Positions 1 through 6,990 of a stretch of 16,139 bases of DNA are shown here, one piece after another. The position numbers and the translations under genes are program-made. The stretch lies in NCBI GenBank assembly GCA_039815055.1, contig JBCCAA010000062.1, positions 1 through 16,139 of the forward strand, written 5' to 3'. The notes under the pieces were generated by a model, which was given only the letters and a program-made list of their open reading frames with translations, was not told where the DNA came from and did not search any database. Every line of letters starts with the position of its first letter. Position 1 is the stretch's first letter. This stretch comes from UBA5336 sp039815055. GTDB taxonomy: Bacteria > Pseudomonadota > Alphaproteobacteria > Caulobacterales > Hyphomonadaceae.

Positions 1-1848
1 GAGCGGACCGAGCAACTCGCTGAGATCGTTGCGCCCGTACTGGCCAAGGGCGACCGTGCTGAGCTTGAACGCCTCGTCACATCCTTCACAGACAAACAGG
101 TGGCGGTATTTACCAGTGAAGGCGGTCTGTTGGCCGGCACCGAATTCAACCTTACCACAACGCCTCATCACACGGTTGAGGTGATGTCGGGCGGTCGGGT
201 TGTGGGCAAGCTTGAAACTGCGCGCCTTGTCGGCGCTGGTCTTTCCATCCCTCTGGAAGGAATTCTGGGCCTTGTGTTCGTTGCTGTGATCCTGGCCATG
301 GCGTCTGGCGCATTCTTTGGCGGCTATGCGGCGCGCGGTGCCCACGAATTGACACTCCTTGCCGATGATTTTCGCAGAGGCCGTGTAGACAAGATTGCAG
401 ACGGTGGCACCGACAATTTCGTTGAATTCCGTCGAGTTCGCCAGGCGTGGCAGCGCGCCATTTCCCGCGTCCAACGCGAAGCCGATGACATGAAGAGCCG
501 GGCTTACACCAGTGCTGTAACAGGCCTGCCGAACGCTACTGCGTTGGACGAGGCGCTGGCCCGGGCGTTGCTGTCGTCCAGCTTCGATCAACCGCTTGCG
601 CTCATCCGGCTTGAGTTCGATGAGTTTGACAGCGCCTGCGAGGGGTTTGGTAGCGAGACAGGCGAGCAATTTCTGAAAGAGGCCGTCAAGCGGATCCAGA
701 GCGAGTTGACGGTTTTGGCGAACCAAAGCGCGCTCGACATGTCCTCGGCACTCTTGGCCCAAACCCGTCAGGACGGGCTGACAATACTGTTGCCCGATGT
801 GGCGGGCCGTCAGGATGCTTCAATGATCGCCCGCGCCTTGCGCAGCGCATTTGCAGCGCCGCTGGACGTTGAAGGTTGCACACTGACGCTCGGTATCTCT
901 GGCGGAATTGCGATGGCGCCCGAAGATGGGTCACGAGCTGGCGATCTGATCCGGCGGGCCGACACGGCCATGCGGAGCGTTCGCGAAGACGATAAAAAGG
1001 GCTTTCGGTTTTATGCCCCTCGTCTCGACCGGGTGGCAAAAGGCCGGTTGCAGTTGGAAACCGAAATGCGCGACGGCATCGCTGGTGGCGAATTTGTACC
1101 CCACTTCCAGCCCAAGATTGATTTTCGCACCGGTCGTATCAGCGGTTGTGAAGCGCTGGCCCGTTGGCAGCGCCCCGGTGGGAGGTCGGTTTCGCCCGGT
1201 GCGTTCATTCCGGTGGCAGAAGAGACTGGCCTGATCGAGCAGATCGGCGAGACCATCCTGCGCCAATCCTGCCAGGCGGCTGCAGGATGGTTGCGGGAAG
1301 GTCTGGCTTTGTCCTTGGCGGTGAATGTGTCTCCCGTTCAGCTGAGCCAGCCGGGTTTTAGAGATCTGGTGCTGTCGGCCCTGACCGAGGCAGGGCTTCC
1401 GCCATCCTATCTCGAGCTTGAAATCACGGAATCCATGGCAATTGAGAACCCTGACGCCTTCAAAGAGGCCCTGGGCCCACTGAAGGCGATGGGCGTTCGA
1501 CTGGCGGTGGATGACTTCGGCACCGGCCATTCCAATCTCGCCATTCTGTCTCGGCTGAACTTCGACGTGTTCAAGATCGACCGCCAGTTCATTCAGGCCG
1601 TCGACCGGGACAATTCGGCGCGTCCTATTGTTGAGATGATCCTGGCCATGGCAGAGAGTCTTGGCTTGGAAACGGTGGCCGAAGGGGTCGAAACGCCCGC
1701 TCAAGCTCGCTTTCTGCGCGCGCGCGGATGCACAAAAGCCCAAGGCTTCCTGTATGCGACGCCGCTGCCAGAGACAGATTTCGTCGCGTTCGCCACAGCG
1801 TGGGAACAGCGCCGAAAGCGCCGAAAGCGTGACCATCGTACAAGCTGA
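1..1848 (+). CDS. Membrane-anchored GGDEF/EAL protein, probable c-di-GMP phosphodiesterase (5' partial)
   Basis: The reading frame is open from the first base, so the N-terminus lies outside the window and 615 residues are visible. A short sensor-like stretch is followed by a membrane helix (about residues 87-111 as visible) and a HAMP-like linker. A GGDEF fold then begins at TGLPN (174-178). Where RxGGDEF is expected there is RQDGLTILL (from 256), so diguanylate cyclase activity is probably lost. The C-terminal EAL domain looks intact: EAL at 384-386, N442 in VNVS, EITES at 474-478, DDFGTG at 504-509, K525 in FKID and AEGVET from 560. This predicts hydrolysis of c-di-GMP to pGpG at the inner membrane. 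The protein ends in a basic tail (RRKRRKR) encoded by a 9-base tandem duplication. A GTG at 100 is not needed as a start. The domain call is firm; the signal sensed is unknown. Confidence 0.93.
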   Translation, partial: ERTEQLAEIVAPVLAKGDRAELERLVTSFTDKQVAVFTSEGGLLAGTEFNLTTTPHHTVEVMSGGRVVGKLETARLVGAGLSIPLEGILGLVFVAVILAMASGAFFGGYAARGAHELTLLADDFRRGRVDKIADGGTDNFVEFRRVRQAWQRAISRVQREADDMKSRAYTSAVTGLPNATALDEALARALLSSSFDQPLALIRLEFDEFDSACEGFGSETGEQFLKEAVKRIQSELTVLANQSALDMSSALLAQTRQDGLTILLPDVAGRQDASMIARALRSAFAAPLDVEGCTLTLGISGGIAMAPEDGSRAGDLIRRADTAMRSVREDDKKGFRFYAPRLDRVAKGRLQLETEMRDGIAGGEFVPHFQPKIDFRTGRISGCEALARWQRPGGRSVSPGAFIPVAEETGLIEQIGETILRQSCQAAAGWLREGLALSLAVNVSPVQLSQPGFRDLVLSALTEAGLPPSYLELEITESMAIENPDAFKEALGPLKAMGVRLAVDDFGTGHSNLAILSRLNFDVFKIDRQFIQAVDRDNSARPIVEMILAMAESLGLETVAEGVETPAQARFLRARGCTKAQGFLYATPLPETDFVAFATAWEQRRKRRKRDHRTS

Positions 1849-1874
1849 ATGCATTGCCTCTTGCGCGTGAACCC

Positions 1875-1903
1875 CTTGCGCTCGGGTGATTGCTCGTCCA
1901 TAT
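1875..1903 (+). promoter_or_regulatory. Candidate heat-shock (RpoH-type) promoter for hslV
   Basis: CTTGCG at 1875-1880 and CCATAT at 1898-1903 are separated by 17 bases. This resembles the heat-shock sigma pattern (CTTGAA, then CCCCATnT), and hslVU is a classical heat-shock operon. The start point would fall near 1909-1912, almost on the ATG at 1913, which would make the mRNA leaderless or nearly so. It was found by eye only. Confidence 0.42.
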
Positions 1904-1912
1904 CGTTATTCG

Positions 1913-2467
1913 ATGATAACTCACTCTGATCCCAATGCCTGGTATGGCACAACCATCCTGGCCGTTCGCACGCCCTCGAAGCTCGTCTTGATTGGCGATG
2001 GCCAGGTGTCGTTTGGCCAGACCGTCATGAAGGGCAATGCCCGTAAGGTTCGACGTCTCGCTAACGATAAAATCGTGGCGGGCTTTGCCGGTGCCACGGC
2101 CGACGCCTTCACTCTTTTTGAGCGGTTGGAAGAAAAGCTTGAGCGGTTCCCGGCCCAGCTCATGCGCGCAGCTGTTGAACTCGCCAAAGACTGGCGCACC
2201 GAGAAATATCTACAGAAACTGGAAGCCATGTTGATCGTGGCCGACGCGGAAGTGACACTCGTCATTACCGGTAACGGCGATGTACTGGAGCCAGAGCACC
2301 CTGTTGTGGCCATCGGCTCTGGCGGCAGCTTTGCGCAGGCCGCGGCGCGCGCGCTCATTGACTATGAAACCGATGCCCGGATCATCGGCGAGAAGGCCAT
2401 GACCATCGCTGCCGACATTTGTATTTACACCAACAGCGCCTTCACGGTGGAAGAGATCGATGTTTGA
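1913..2467 (+). CDS. hslV: HslV, peptidase subunit of the HslVU ATP-dependent protease
   Basis: This is a 184-residue N-terminal-nucleophile peptidase that forms double hexamers and degrades unfolded or tagged proteins delivered by HslU in the cytoplasm. A 12-residue propeptide ends in WYG, and the catalytic threonine is T13 (TTIL). GDGQ (28-31) and MKGNARK follow, and the lysine equivalent to mature Lys33 is K45. The body contains GFAGATADAFTLFERLE, AVELAKDWRT, AIGSGG, AQAAARAL and ADICIYTN, all family signatures. The ATG at 1913 was chosen because alphaproteobacterial HslV carries a short extension before the threonine. An in-frame GTG at 1886 would lie inside the putative promoter. There is no strong ribosome binding site. 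The stop overlaps the next gene by 8 bases. Function is certain; the start is fairly sure. Confidence 0.96.
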   Translation: MITHSDPNAWYGTTILAVRTPSKLVLIGDGQVSFGQTVMKGNARKVRRLANDKIVAGFAGATADAFTLFERLEEKLERFPAQLMRAAVELAKDWRTEKYLQKLEAMLIVADAEVTLVITGNGDVLEPEHPVVAIGSGGSFAQAAARALIDYETDARIIGEKAMTIAADICIYTNSAFTVEEIDV

Positions 2468-3560
2468 TCGCAATGACCTGAAGGCCGCCCAAGACGCCGG
2501 GGTTCTCGATGGCGAGACCATTGCGCGGTTTGAAGCTTTCATGGTCCAGCGTAGTGGCAGTGATGCGGCGATGGGGGACGGCGAATCCCTGAAATTCCTT
2601 GCCAATCTCAACGATGTTTTCCTGTCGATCGGCATCGTCTTGCTCATCATCGGAATCGCCACGTTCTCTGGCACCTTTTTTCTGCCCAGCAATCCTTCCG
2701 CTTTGGGCGCCGCCATGGCGCTGGTGCCGCCGGCGGCTGCGGCATGGGCGCTCGCGGAATATTTTTGTGCGCGCCGCCGGCTACTTCTACCTTCCATTGT
2801 GCTGTGTCTGGCATTTTGCGGCAGTGTTGGCGTCGCAGCGTCGCTGTTGTTTGGCGAGAATGCCGTGCGCGATATTGAGACTGTGACGGGACCGCTTCGC
2901 GCGCTCGGCAATCTTGGTGTGGTTGGAGGTCTTTCGACCGCTGGTGCGGCCCTCGCCTTCTTCGCCCGCTTTCGTCTGCCTTTTGCTTTGTTTGTGCTGG
3001 CCCTCGCCCTTGCCGCAGCGGCTTATGCCGGCATGGCCTTCTTTGGCGACACCCGCATGGTAATTGGCGGGACGCTGGCGCTTTTGATTGGCCTTGGCAC
3101 GTTGGCCATCGCGATCGTGCTCGATATGGGCGATCCCAAACGTACCAGCCGGCAAGCAGATTTTGCCTTCTGGCTCCATCTCGCCGCCGCGCCGCAGATC
3201 ATTCTGGGCCTGCGGGGAATGACGTTCGGCTTTTTCGGCGCCGATACCGGCACGGCAAGTGCCATCATAGCGCTATGCGCTCTACTCGGCTTCGCGGTGA
3301 TCTCTCTGGCGCTAAACCGCCGCGCGCTGATCGTTTCCAGCTTGCTGACCTACGGCCTTGCGATCTCAGCGATTGCCTCGGACCTCGGCCTGGGCGCGCT
3401 CAATACCACAATCGTGACATTGCTCATTCTTGGTGGCGCTGTGGTGCTGATCGGTGGAGGCTGGTCTACAGCCCGGCGGGTCGTTCTTTCGGTGCTTCCT
3501 CGCGGTGGATTGTTCGACCGGCTGTTTCCACCTGAGCCGAAAGCCTTGGCAACTGGCTAG
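2460..3560 (+). CDS. Multi-pass inner-membrane protein encoded between hslV and hslU
   Basis: This is a 366-residue hydrophobic protein of unknown function. A soluble N-terminus of about 50 residues (starting MFDRNDLKAAQDAGVLD) is followed by roughly nine or ten membrane helices, at about residues 52-72, 81-101, 108-130, 147-168, 173-195, 200-221, 236-252, 267-287, 290-310 and 315-335. The C-terminus (PPEPKALATG) is probably cytoplasmic. The layout, a short amphipathic N-terminal segment with AGVLD before many helices, recalls DUF2157-type membrane proteins, but I cannot confirm membership. The ATG lies inside the end of hslV (8-base overlap), with GGAAGAG just upstream, so translational coupling is likely. 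The stop is 22 bases before hslU. It is therefore expected to be co-expressed with the HslVU protease. Its job is unknown. Confidence 0.85.
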   Translation: MFDRNDLKAAQDAGVLDGETIARFEAFMVQRSGSDAAMGDGESLKFLANLNDVFLSIGIVLLIIGIATFSGTFFLPSNPSALGAAMALVPPAAAAWALAEYFCARRRLLLPSIVLCLAFCGSVGVAASLLFGENAVRDIETVTGPLRALGNLGVVGGLSTAGAALAFFARFRLPFALFVLALALAAAAYAGMAFFGDTRMVIGGTLALLIGLGTLAIAIVLDMGDPKRTSRQADFAFWLHLAAAPQIILGLRGMTFGFFGADTGTASAIIALCALLGFAVISLALNRRALIVSSLLTYGLAISAIASDLGLGALNTTIVTLLILGGAVVLIGGGWSTARRVVLSVLPRGGLFDRLFPPEPKALATG

Positions 3561-3582
3561 TGTCGGCCCTATGTGAGCGCCC

Positions 3583-4887
3583 ATGACAGACCTCACCCCT
3601 CGCGAAATCGTTTCTGAACTCGACCGCCACATCGTTGGCCAATCGGCTGCCAAGCGCGCCGTCGCCATTGCTCTGCGCAACCGCTGGCGTCGCAAGCAGG
3701 TTGGCGGGGATCTGGGCCAGGAGATTACACCCAAGAACATATTGATGATCGGGCCAACCGGTGTTGGTAAGACCGAAGTGTCACGCCGACTTGCGAAGTT
3801 GGCCAAGGCACCGTTCCTGAAAGTTGAAGCCACCAAGTTCACCGAAGTTGGCTATGTTGGCCGCGATGTCGAGCAGATCGTTCGCGACCTTGTTGAAGCC
3901 GCCATCATCATGGTGAAAGAGCAGAAACGAGAACAGGTTCGCGCCCGAGCCGAAGACGCCGCAGAAGAACGCCTGTTAGACGCATTGGTCGGTGAGAACG
4001 CTCAATCTTCCACGCGTGAGGCATTTCGCGGAAAACTGCGCGCCGGCGACCTGGACGATAAACCGGTTGACCTTGAATTGGCCGATACGTCGAATCCGAT
4101 GCCAATGATGGACCTTCCCGGCGCTGGCGGATCCATGGGGATGGTCAATATCGGGGACTTGTTCGGAAAGGCCATGGGCGGGCGCAAACGCCAGGTCCGC
4201 ACCACAGTTTCCGAGGCCTACAAACCCTTGCTCGACGAAGAAGCCGACAGCCTGCTGGACGAAGACCAGATCATCCGAGAAGCGGTCCAGGCCGTTGAGC
4301 AAGACGGCATCGTTTTCCTCGACGAGATCGACAAGGTTGCCGCTCGCAAGGATCGCGGCGGCGCCGATGTTTCCCGCGAAGGCGTGCAACGCGATCTCCT
4401 GCCGCTCATCGAAGGCACCACCGTCACGACCAAACGCGGCGCGGTGAAAACCGACCACATCCTCTTCATTGCTTCGGGCGCTTTCCATATCGCCAAGCCG
4501 AGCGACCTGTTGCCCGAACTTCAGGGCCGGCTTCCCATTCGCGTCGAGCTGGACGCCCTGACGCGCGATGATATGCGCCGTATCCTGGTGGAGCCCGAAG
4601 CGAGCCTCGTGAAACAGCATGTTGCCTTGATGGAGGCTGAAAGCGTCACGCTGAGCTTCACCGAAGATGCCATTGATGCGTTGGCCGACATCGCGGTGAA
4701 GGTGAACGACACAGTTGAGAATATCGGCGCCCGGCGGCTACAGACCGTCATGGAGCGTCTGGTCGATGAAATCAGTTTCGAAGCACCCGACCGAGGCGGC
4801 GATGAGATTGAAATCGACGACGTCTATGTGGAAAAAATGCTCACTGGCCTGGCCGGAAACACCGACCTGTCGAAGTTCATTCTCTAG
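3583..4887 (+). CDS. hslU: HslU, AAA+ unfoldase subunit of the HslVU protease
   Basis: This 434-residue cytoplasmic ATPase unfolds substrates and threads them into HslV. The family start is intact (LTPREIVSELDRHIVGQ). Walker A GPTGVGKT lies at 57-64, the GYVG pore loop at 90-93, and Walker B VFLDEID at 244-250. GRLPIRVEL at 315-323 follows the sensor region, and the C-terminal tail ends KFIL, the motif that inserts into HslV. The intermediate I-domain lies between about 110 and 230. Length is normal for the family. It sits in the same direction as hslV with one membrane-protein gene between them. GAG seven bases before the ATG is a weak ribosome binding site. The stop is 3 bases from the stop of the convergent gene on the other strand, and no clear terminator hairpin is visible there. 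Confidence 0.97.
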   Translation: MTDLTPREIVSELDRHIVGQSAAKRAVAIALRNRWRRKQVGGDLGQEITPKNILMIGPTGVGKTEVSRRLAKLAKAPFLKVEATKFTEVGYVGRDVEQIVRDLVEAAIIMVKEQKREQVRARAEDAAEERLLDALVGENAQSSTREAFRGKLRAGDLDDKPVDLELADTSNPMPMMDLPGAGGSMGMVNIGDLFGKAMGGRKRQVRTTVSEAYKPLLDEEADSLLDEDQIIREAVQAVEQDGIVFLDEIDKVAARKDRGGADVSREGVQRDLLPLIEGTTVTTKRGAVKTDHILFIASGAFHIAKPSDLLPELQGRLPIRVELDALTRDDMRRILVEPEASLVKQHVALMEAESVTLSFTEDAIDALADIAVKVNDTVENIGARRLQTVMERLVDEISFEAPDRGGDEIEIDDVYVEKMLTGLAGNTDLSKFIL

Positions 4888-4890
4888 CGC

Positions 4891-5268
4891 TCAGGCTTTC
4901 TCACCACGCTCCAATTGCATCAGGCGCAACTCGATCTTCTTCAACTCGCGCAAGACACCGAGGTGGTTGATCCTGTCCCACATCCATTGTTTCAGCGCGA
5001 TCTGCATGGTCCAGGCCGCCCAGGCTGCGCCGGCCCAGAGCAGCATGGCCTGGGTGTCATCTGCTACAATGAACTTGTAAGCGAAGTAGAGACCCGCGCC
5101 GGTGGCTGCGACGACAAAAGTGTTGGCAACCCACGTCCACGCCGCCATCGGGCCTCGAAAGAGGTGTGTCATCTGATTGAACAGGCCTTGGCCGTCTTCC
5201 AGGTCTCGTAAAAATGCCTTGTCGTCCTCGCTCAGATTTGCCCGAAGGCGGTCATCGAAGTCAGACAT
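4891..5268 (-). CDS. Small two-helix membrane protein, DUF6768-like, paired with a sigma factor
   Basis: The protein has 125 residues: an acidic N-terminus (MSDFDDRLRANLSEDD), two membrane helices (about 42-67 and 73-97), and a charged, probably coiled-coil C-terminus (WDRINHLGVLRELKKIELRL). From memory, this arrangement, with FDDR at the start and NHL..LRELKKIELR at the end, matches the alphaproteobacterial DUF6768 family; no database search was made. Two adjacent ATG codons are possible starts (5271 and 5268). The second lies 6 bases from a strong AAGGAG ribosome binding site and was preferred. The gene begins inside the end of the sigma factor gene, so the two are probably translationally coupled. 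That context suggests the protein could act on the sigma factor, for example as a membrane anti-sigma, but it shows no zinc-binding HxxxCxxC motif. Function is unknown. Confidence 0.8.
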   Translation of the reverse strand: MSDFDDRLRANLSEDDKAFLRDLEDGQGLFNQMTHLFRGPMAAWTWVANTFVVAATGAGLYFAYKFIVADDTQAMLLWAGAAWAAWTMQIALKQWMWDRINHLGVLRELKKIELRLMQLERGEKA

Positions 5269-5809
5269 CATCGTCTCCTTTCAAGAGTGATTTCAGGTGT
5301 TTGCGCGCATGAAAGATGCGCGACTTCGCCGTGCCGACTGGCACCTCCATCGCCGCGGCAACCTCGATGAGGCTGAGGCCTTCGGCGAAGAAGAGGGTGG
5401 CGGCAATGCGGTGGTCCGGCGATAGAGCGTCAAAGGCGCGTTGGATGTCGCTGACCGTACCGTCCGGTGCACGGGGCGCGGGAGGCTCTTGCTCCGGCAG
5501 TTCAGCGAAACGGGCCCGTCGGGTTTGCACGAATGAAATCTGGTCGGCGCATTTCCGGCGCAGAATGCCGAACGCCCAGGCCGGGAACTTTGCCGGATCC
5601 GACAACCGCGGCAGTCCGCGCACGATTCCTGCCCAGGTTTCCTGCACCACCTCGCGCGCCGCGTCTGCTTCACCGGTGAGGCGACGCGCCGTGGCCAGCA
5701 AGCGCGGCTGCCAGCGAGCGGCCAACCGCTCAAGCGCGCGCCGGTCACCAGACTGCACATGCAGGACGAGCAATTCGTCGAATACGCGGCTGTCGTCGCC
5801 ATGGGCCAA
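5261..5809 (-). CDS. ECF-type RNA polymerase sigma factor
   Basis: This 182-residue protein has two sigma-70 domains and nothing else, the hallmark of extracytoplasmic-function sigma factors. Region 2 covers roughly residues 27-92 (ARWQPRLLATARRLTG, then VVQETW and PAWAFGILRRKC). A proline-rich linker (PEQEPPAPRAP) follows, and region 4 spans about 125-177 with helix-turn-helix LIEVAAAMEVPVGTAKSRIFHARK. It should direct RNA polymerase to a small stress or envelope regulon. The start taken is TTG, since no ATG or GTG is well placed; GGGAAA lies about 11 bases upstream, so this start is uncertain. The 3' end overlaps the membrane-protein gene, whose AAGGAG binding site lies in the last codons here. 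The 175 bases upstream contain no clear autoregulatory promoter. Class is sure; the exact ECF group is not. Confidence 0.9.
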   Translation of the reverse strand: MAHGDDSRVFDELLVLHVQSGDRRALERLAARWQPRLLATARRLTGEADAAREVVQETWAGIVRGLPRLSDPAKFPAWAFGILRRKCADQISFVQTRRARFAELPEQEPPAPRAPDGTVSDIQRAFDALSPDHRIAATLFFAEGLSLIEVAAAMEVPVGTAKSRIFHARKHLKSLLKGDDDV

Positions 5810-5984
5810 TCGGTCAGTGTTTCCCGTTGCTAGTTGGGAAGTCTGCCGGGCGCCGCGAAAGGTTCAAAGTAGTGTGAGTTTTTTTAGCAGATACACATCC
5901 GGACAAAGGCGAGCTGAGAGCAATTGAGAAATGGGCTGCGCTTAACGCAATGCGGCTACATTTCGAATTGAAACCTGGTTTGCG

Positions 5985-6983
5985 CTACCGAGGCCGCCTC
6001 GACACACTCGCTTTGTTTTCTTGTTCGACTTCGCGTTCCGTTCTGGCAAAATCGTCCCAGCCGACCCAAACCGCACTTTCGCGTGCCCCCTTGGACGGCT
6101 TCTTCACAACTGGAGACGGATCCAATTCATAGAATTTCCCCATCGCCAAATCGGACTCTGGACCGTCAATGCGAAACTCCTGATATTCACGAAAGTTTGC
6201 GCCAGTTTCGACCAACTGGCCACTCAACATAACGATCACAAAATGATTGGGCAGGCCGCTCACGCGATGTCCTTGAATGGCAACCAAATTGTCATCATCG
6301 TCCAGATCGCCGGAATAAATCAGGTCACCTGGATCCAAATCGATATGAAGGCTGAAGGCAGAGTGCGGGAAGACTAGAGAAAGCGTTTTTTCCAATGCGC
6401 GCGACCGAAACTTGGGCGGATCAGTCGACAGGTTGAAATTTGCAAAGTTCAACTTCTTAGTTTCGATCCGAACGGCGGGGTCCTTCCCCTCAGGCTGATC
6501 GCGGTAGGTCGGCCGACGAAAGAACACTCGAACTTCAACCTGAGACGCTTCCACAGGCAACCTGTTGTAGAACCGGGCTGTCAGAATTGCCCGTCCTCCG
6601 CGACGCCAGACAAACAATCGGGGCGCAAACACCGACATGCGAGGCGGGCTCATCAATCGCATGAACAAGATGCTGACGAACATGGCCGGGATTAAGATTC
6701 GCAGCACGGCGAAAAAAAGCAGGAAGAGGGACTCCCCTGGACCGGAATAGACTTTCGTCTCCGATCCGACACCCAGAAAAAATAGGGCTGATGATGAGAA
6801 CGTGTCTACCGGCGTGGTTTCGTCAAACCCTCCCGTAATCCACCGAAGCAAGACCGTCCCGGCGGATACACTTAAAACGGTTATCAAGAAGAGGCATGTC
6901 GTCGCTTTGAACGGCGCGCGTAAGACCCACCGTCGAACGAAGGGAATTGAACGTGGGTGTTTCACGAGCCACTTTGAAAACAT
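5985..6983 (-). CDS. Kir-like (inward-rectifier-fold) membrane protein lacking the K+ selectivity filter
   Basis: The 332-residue protein has a basic N-terminus, membrane helix 1 (about 28-48), a pore-like loop (about 62-83), and helix 2 (about 84-110). A soluble beta-rich C-terminal half runs from RLMSPPRMSVFAP (109-121) onward. This is the layout of bacterial KirBac channels, whose helix 2 ends FARPRAKIMFA and continues into the Ig-like rectifier domain. VRVFFRRP, FVIVMLSG, YQEFRI and the final VGWDDFART also fit that domain. The TVGYG filter is absent: the loop reads GVGSETKVYSGPG and seems about five residues shorter. A selective K+ channel is therefore unlikely; a sensor or non-selective pore is possible. 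The ATG is 7 bases after the sucB stop, with TAAGG just upstream, so it probably shares that transcript. G+C is visibly lower than in neighbouring genes. Confidence 0.65.
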   Translation of the reverse strand: MFSKWLVKHPRSIPFVRRWVLRAPFKATTCLFLITVLSVSAGTVLLRWITGGFDETTPVDTFSSSALFFLGVGSETKVYSGPGESLFLLFFAVLRILIPAMFVSILFMRLMSPPRMSVFAPRLFVWRRGGRAILTARFYNRLPVEASQVEVRVFFRRPTYRDQPEGKDPAVRIETKKLNFANFNLSTDPPKFRSRALEKTLSLVFPHSAFSLHIDLDPGDLIYSGDLDDDDNLVAIQGHRVSGLPNHFVIVMLSGQLVETGANFREYQEFRIDGPESDLAMGKFYELDPSPVVKKPSKGARESAVWVGWDDFARTEREVEQENKASVSRRPR

Positions 6984-6990
6984 GGCAACC

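Noticed and set aside
5937..5949. Small hairpin (TGCG-loop-CGCA) after the Kir-like gene as a terminator
   Set aside because: The four-base stem without a T tract is not convincing.
5810..5984. Possible ECF promoter (minus-strand TGAACC near 5860) upstream of the sigma factor, and a run of seven T at 5879-5885 as a terminator
   Set aside because: No matching -10 element (such as CGTC or CGTT) lies at 16-17 bases, and the T run has no preceding GC-rich hairpin on either strand. I see nothing firm in this 175-base gap.
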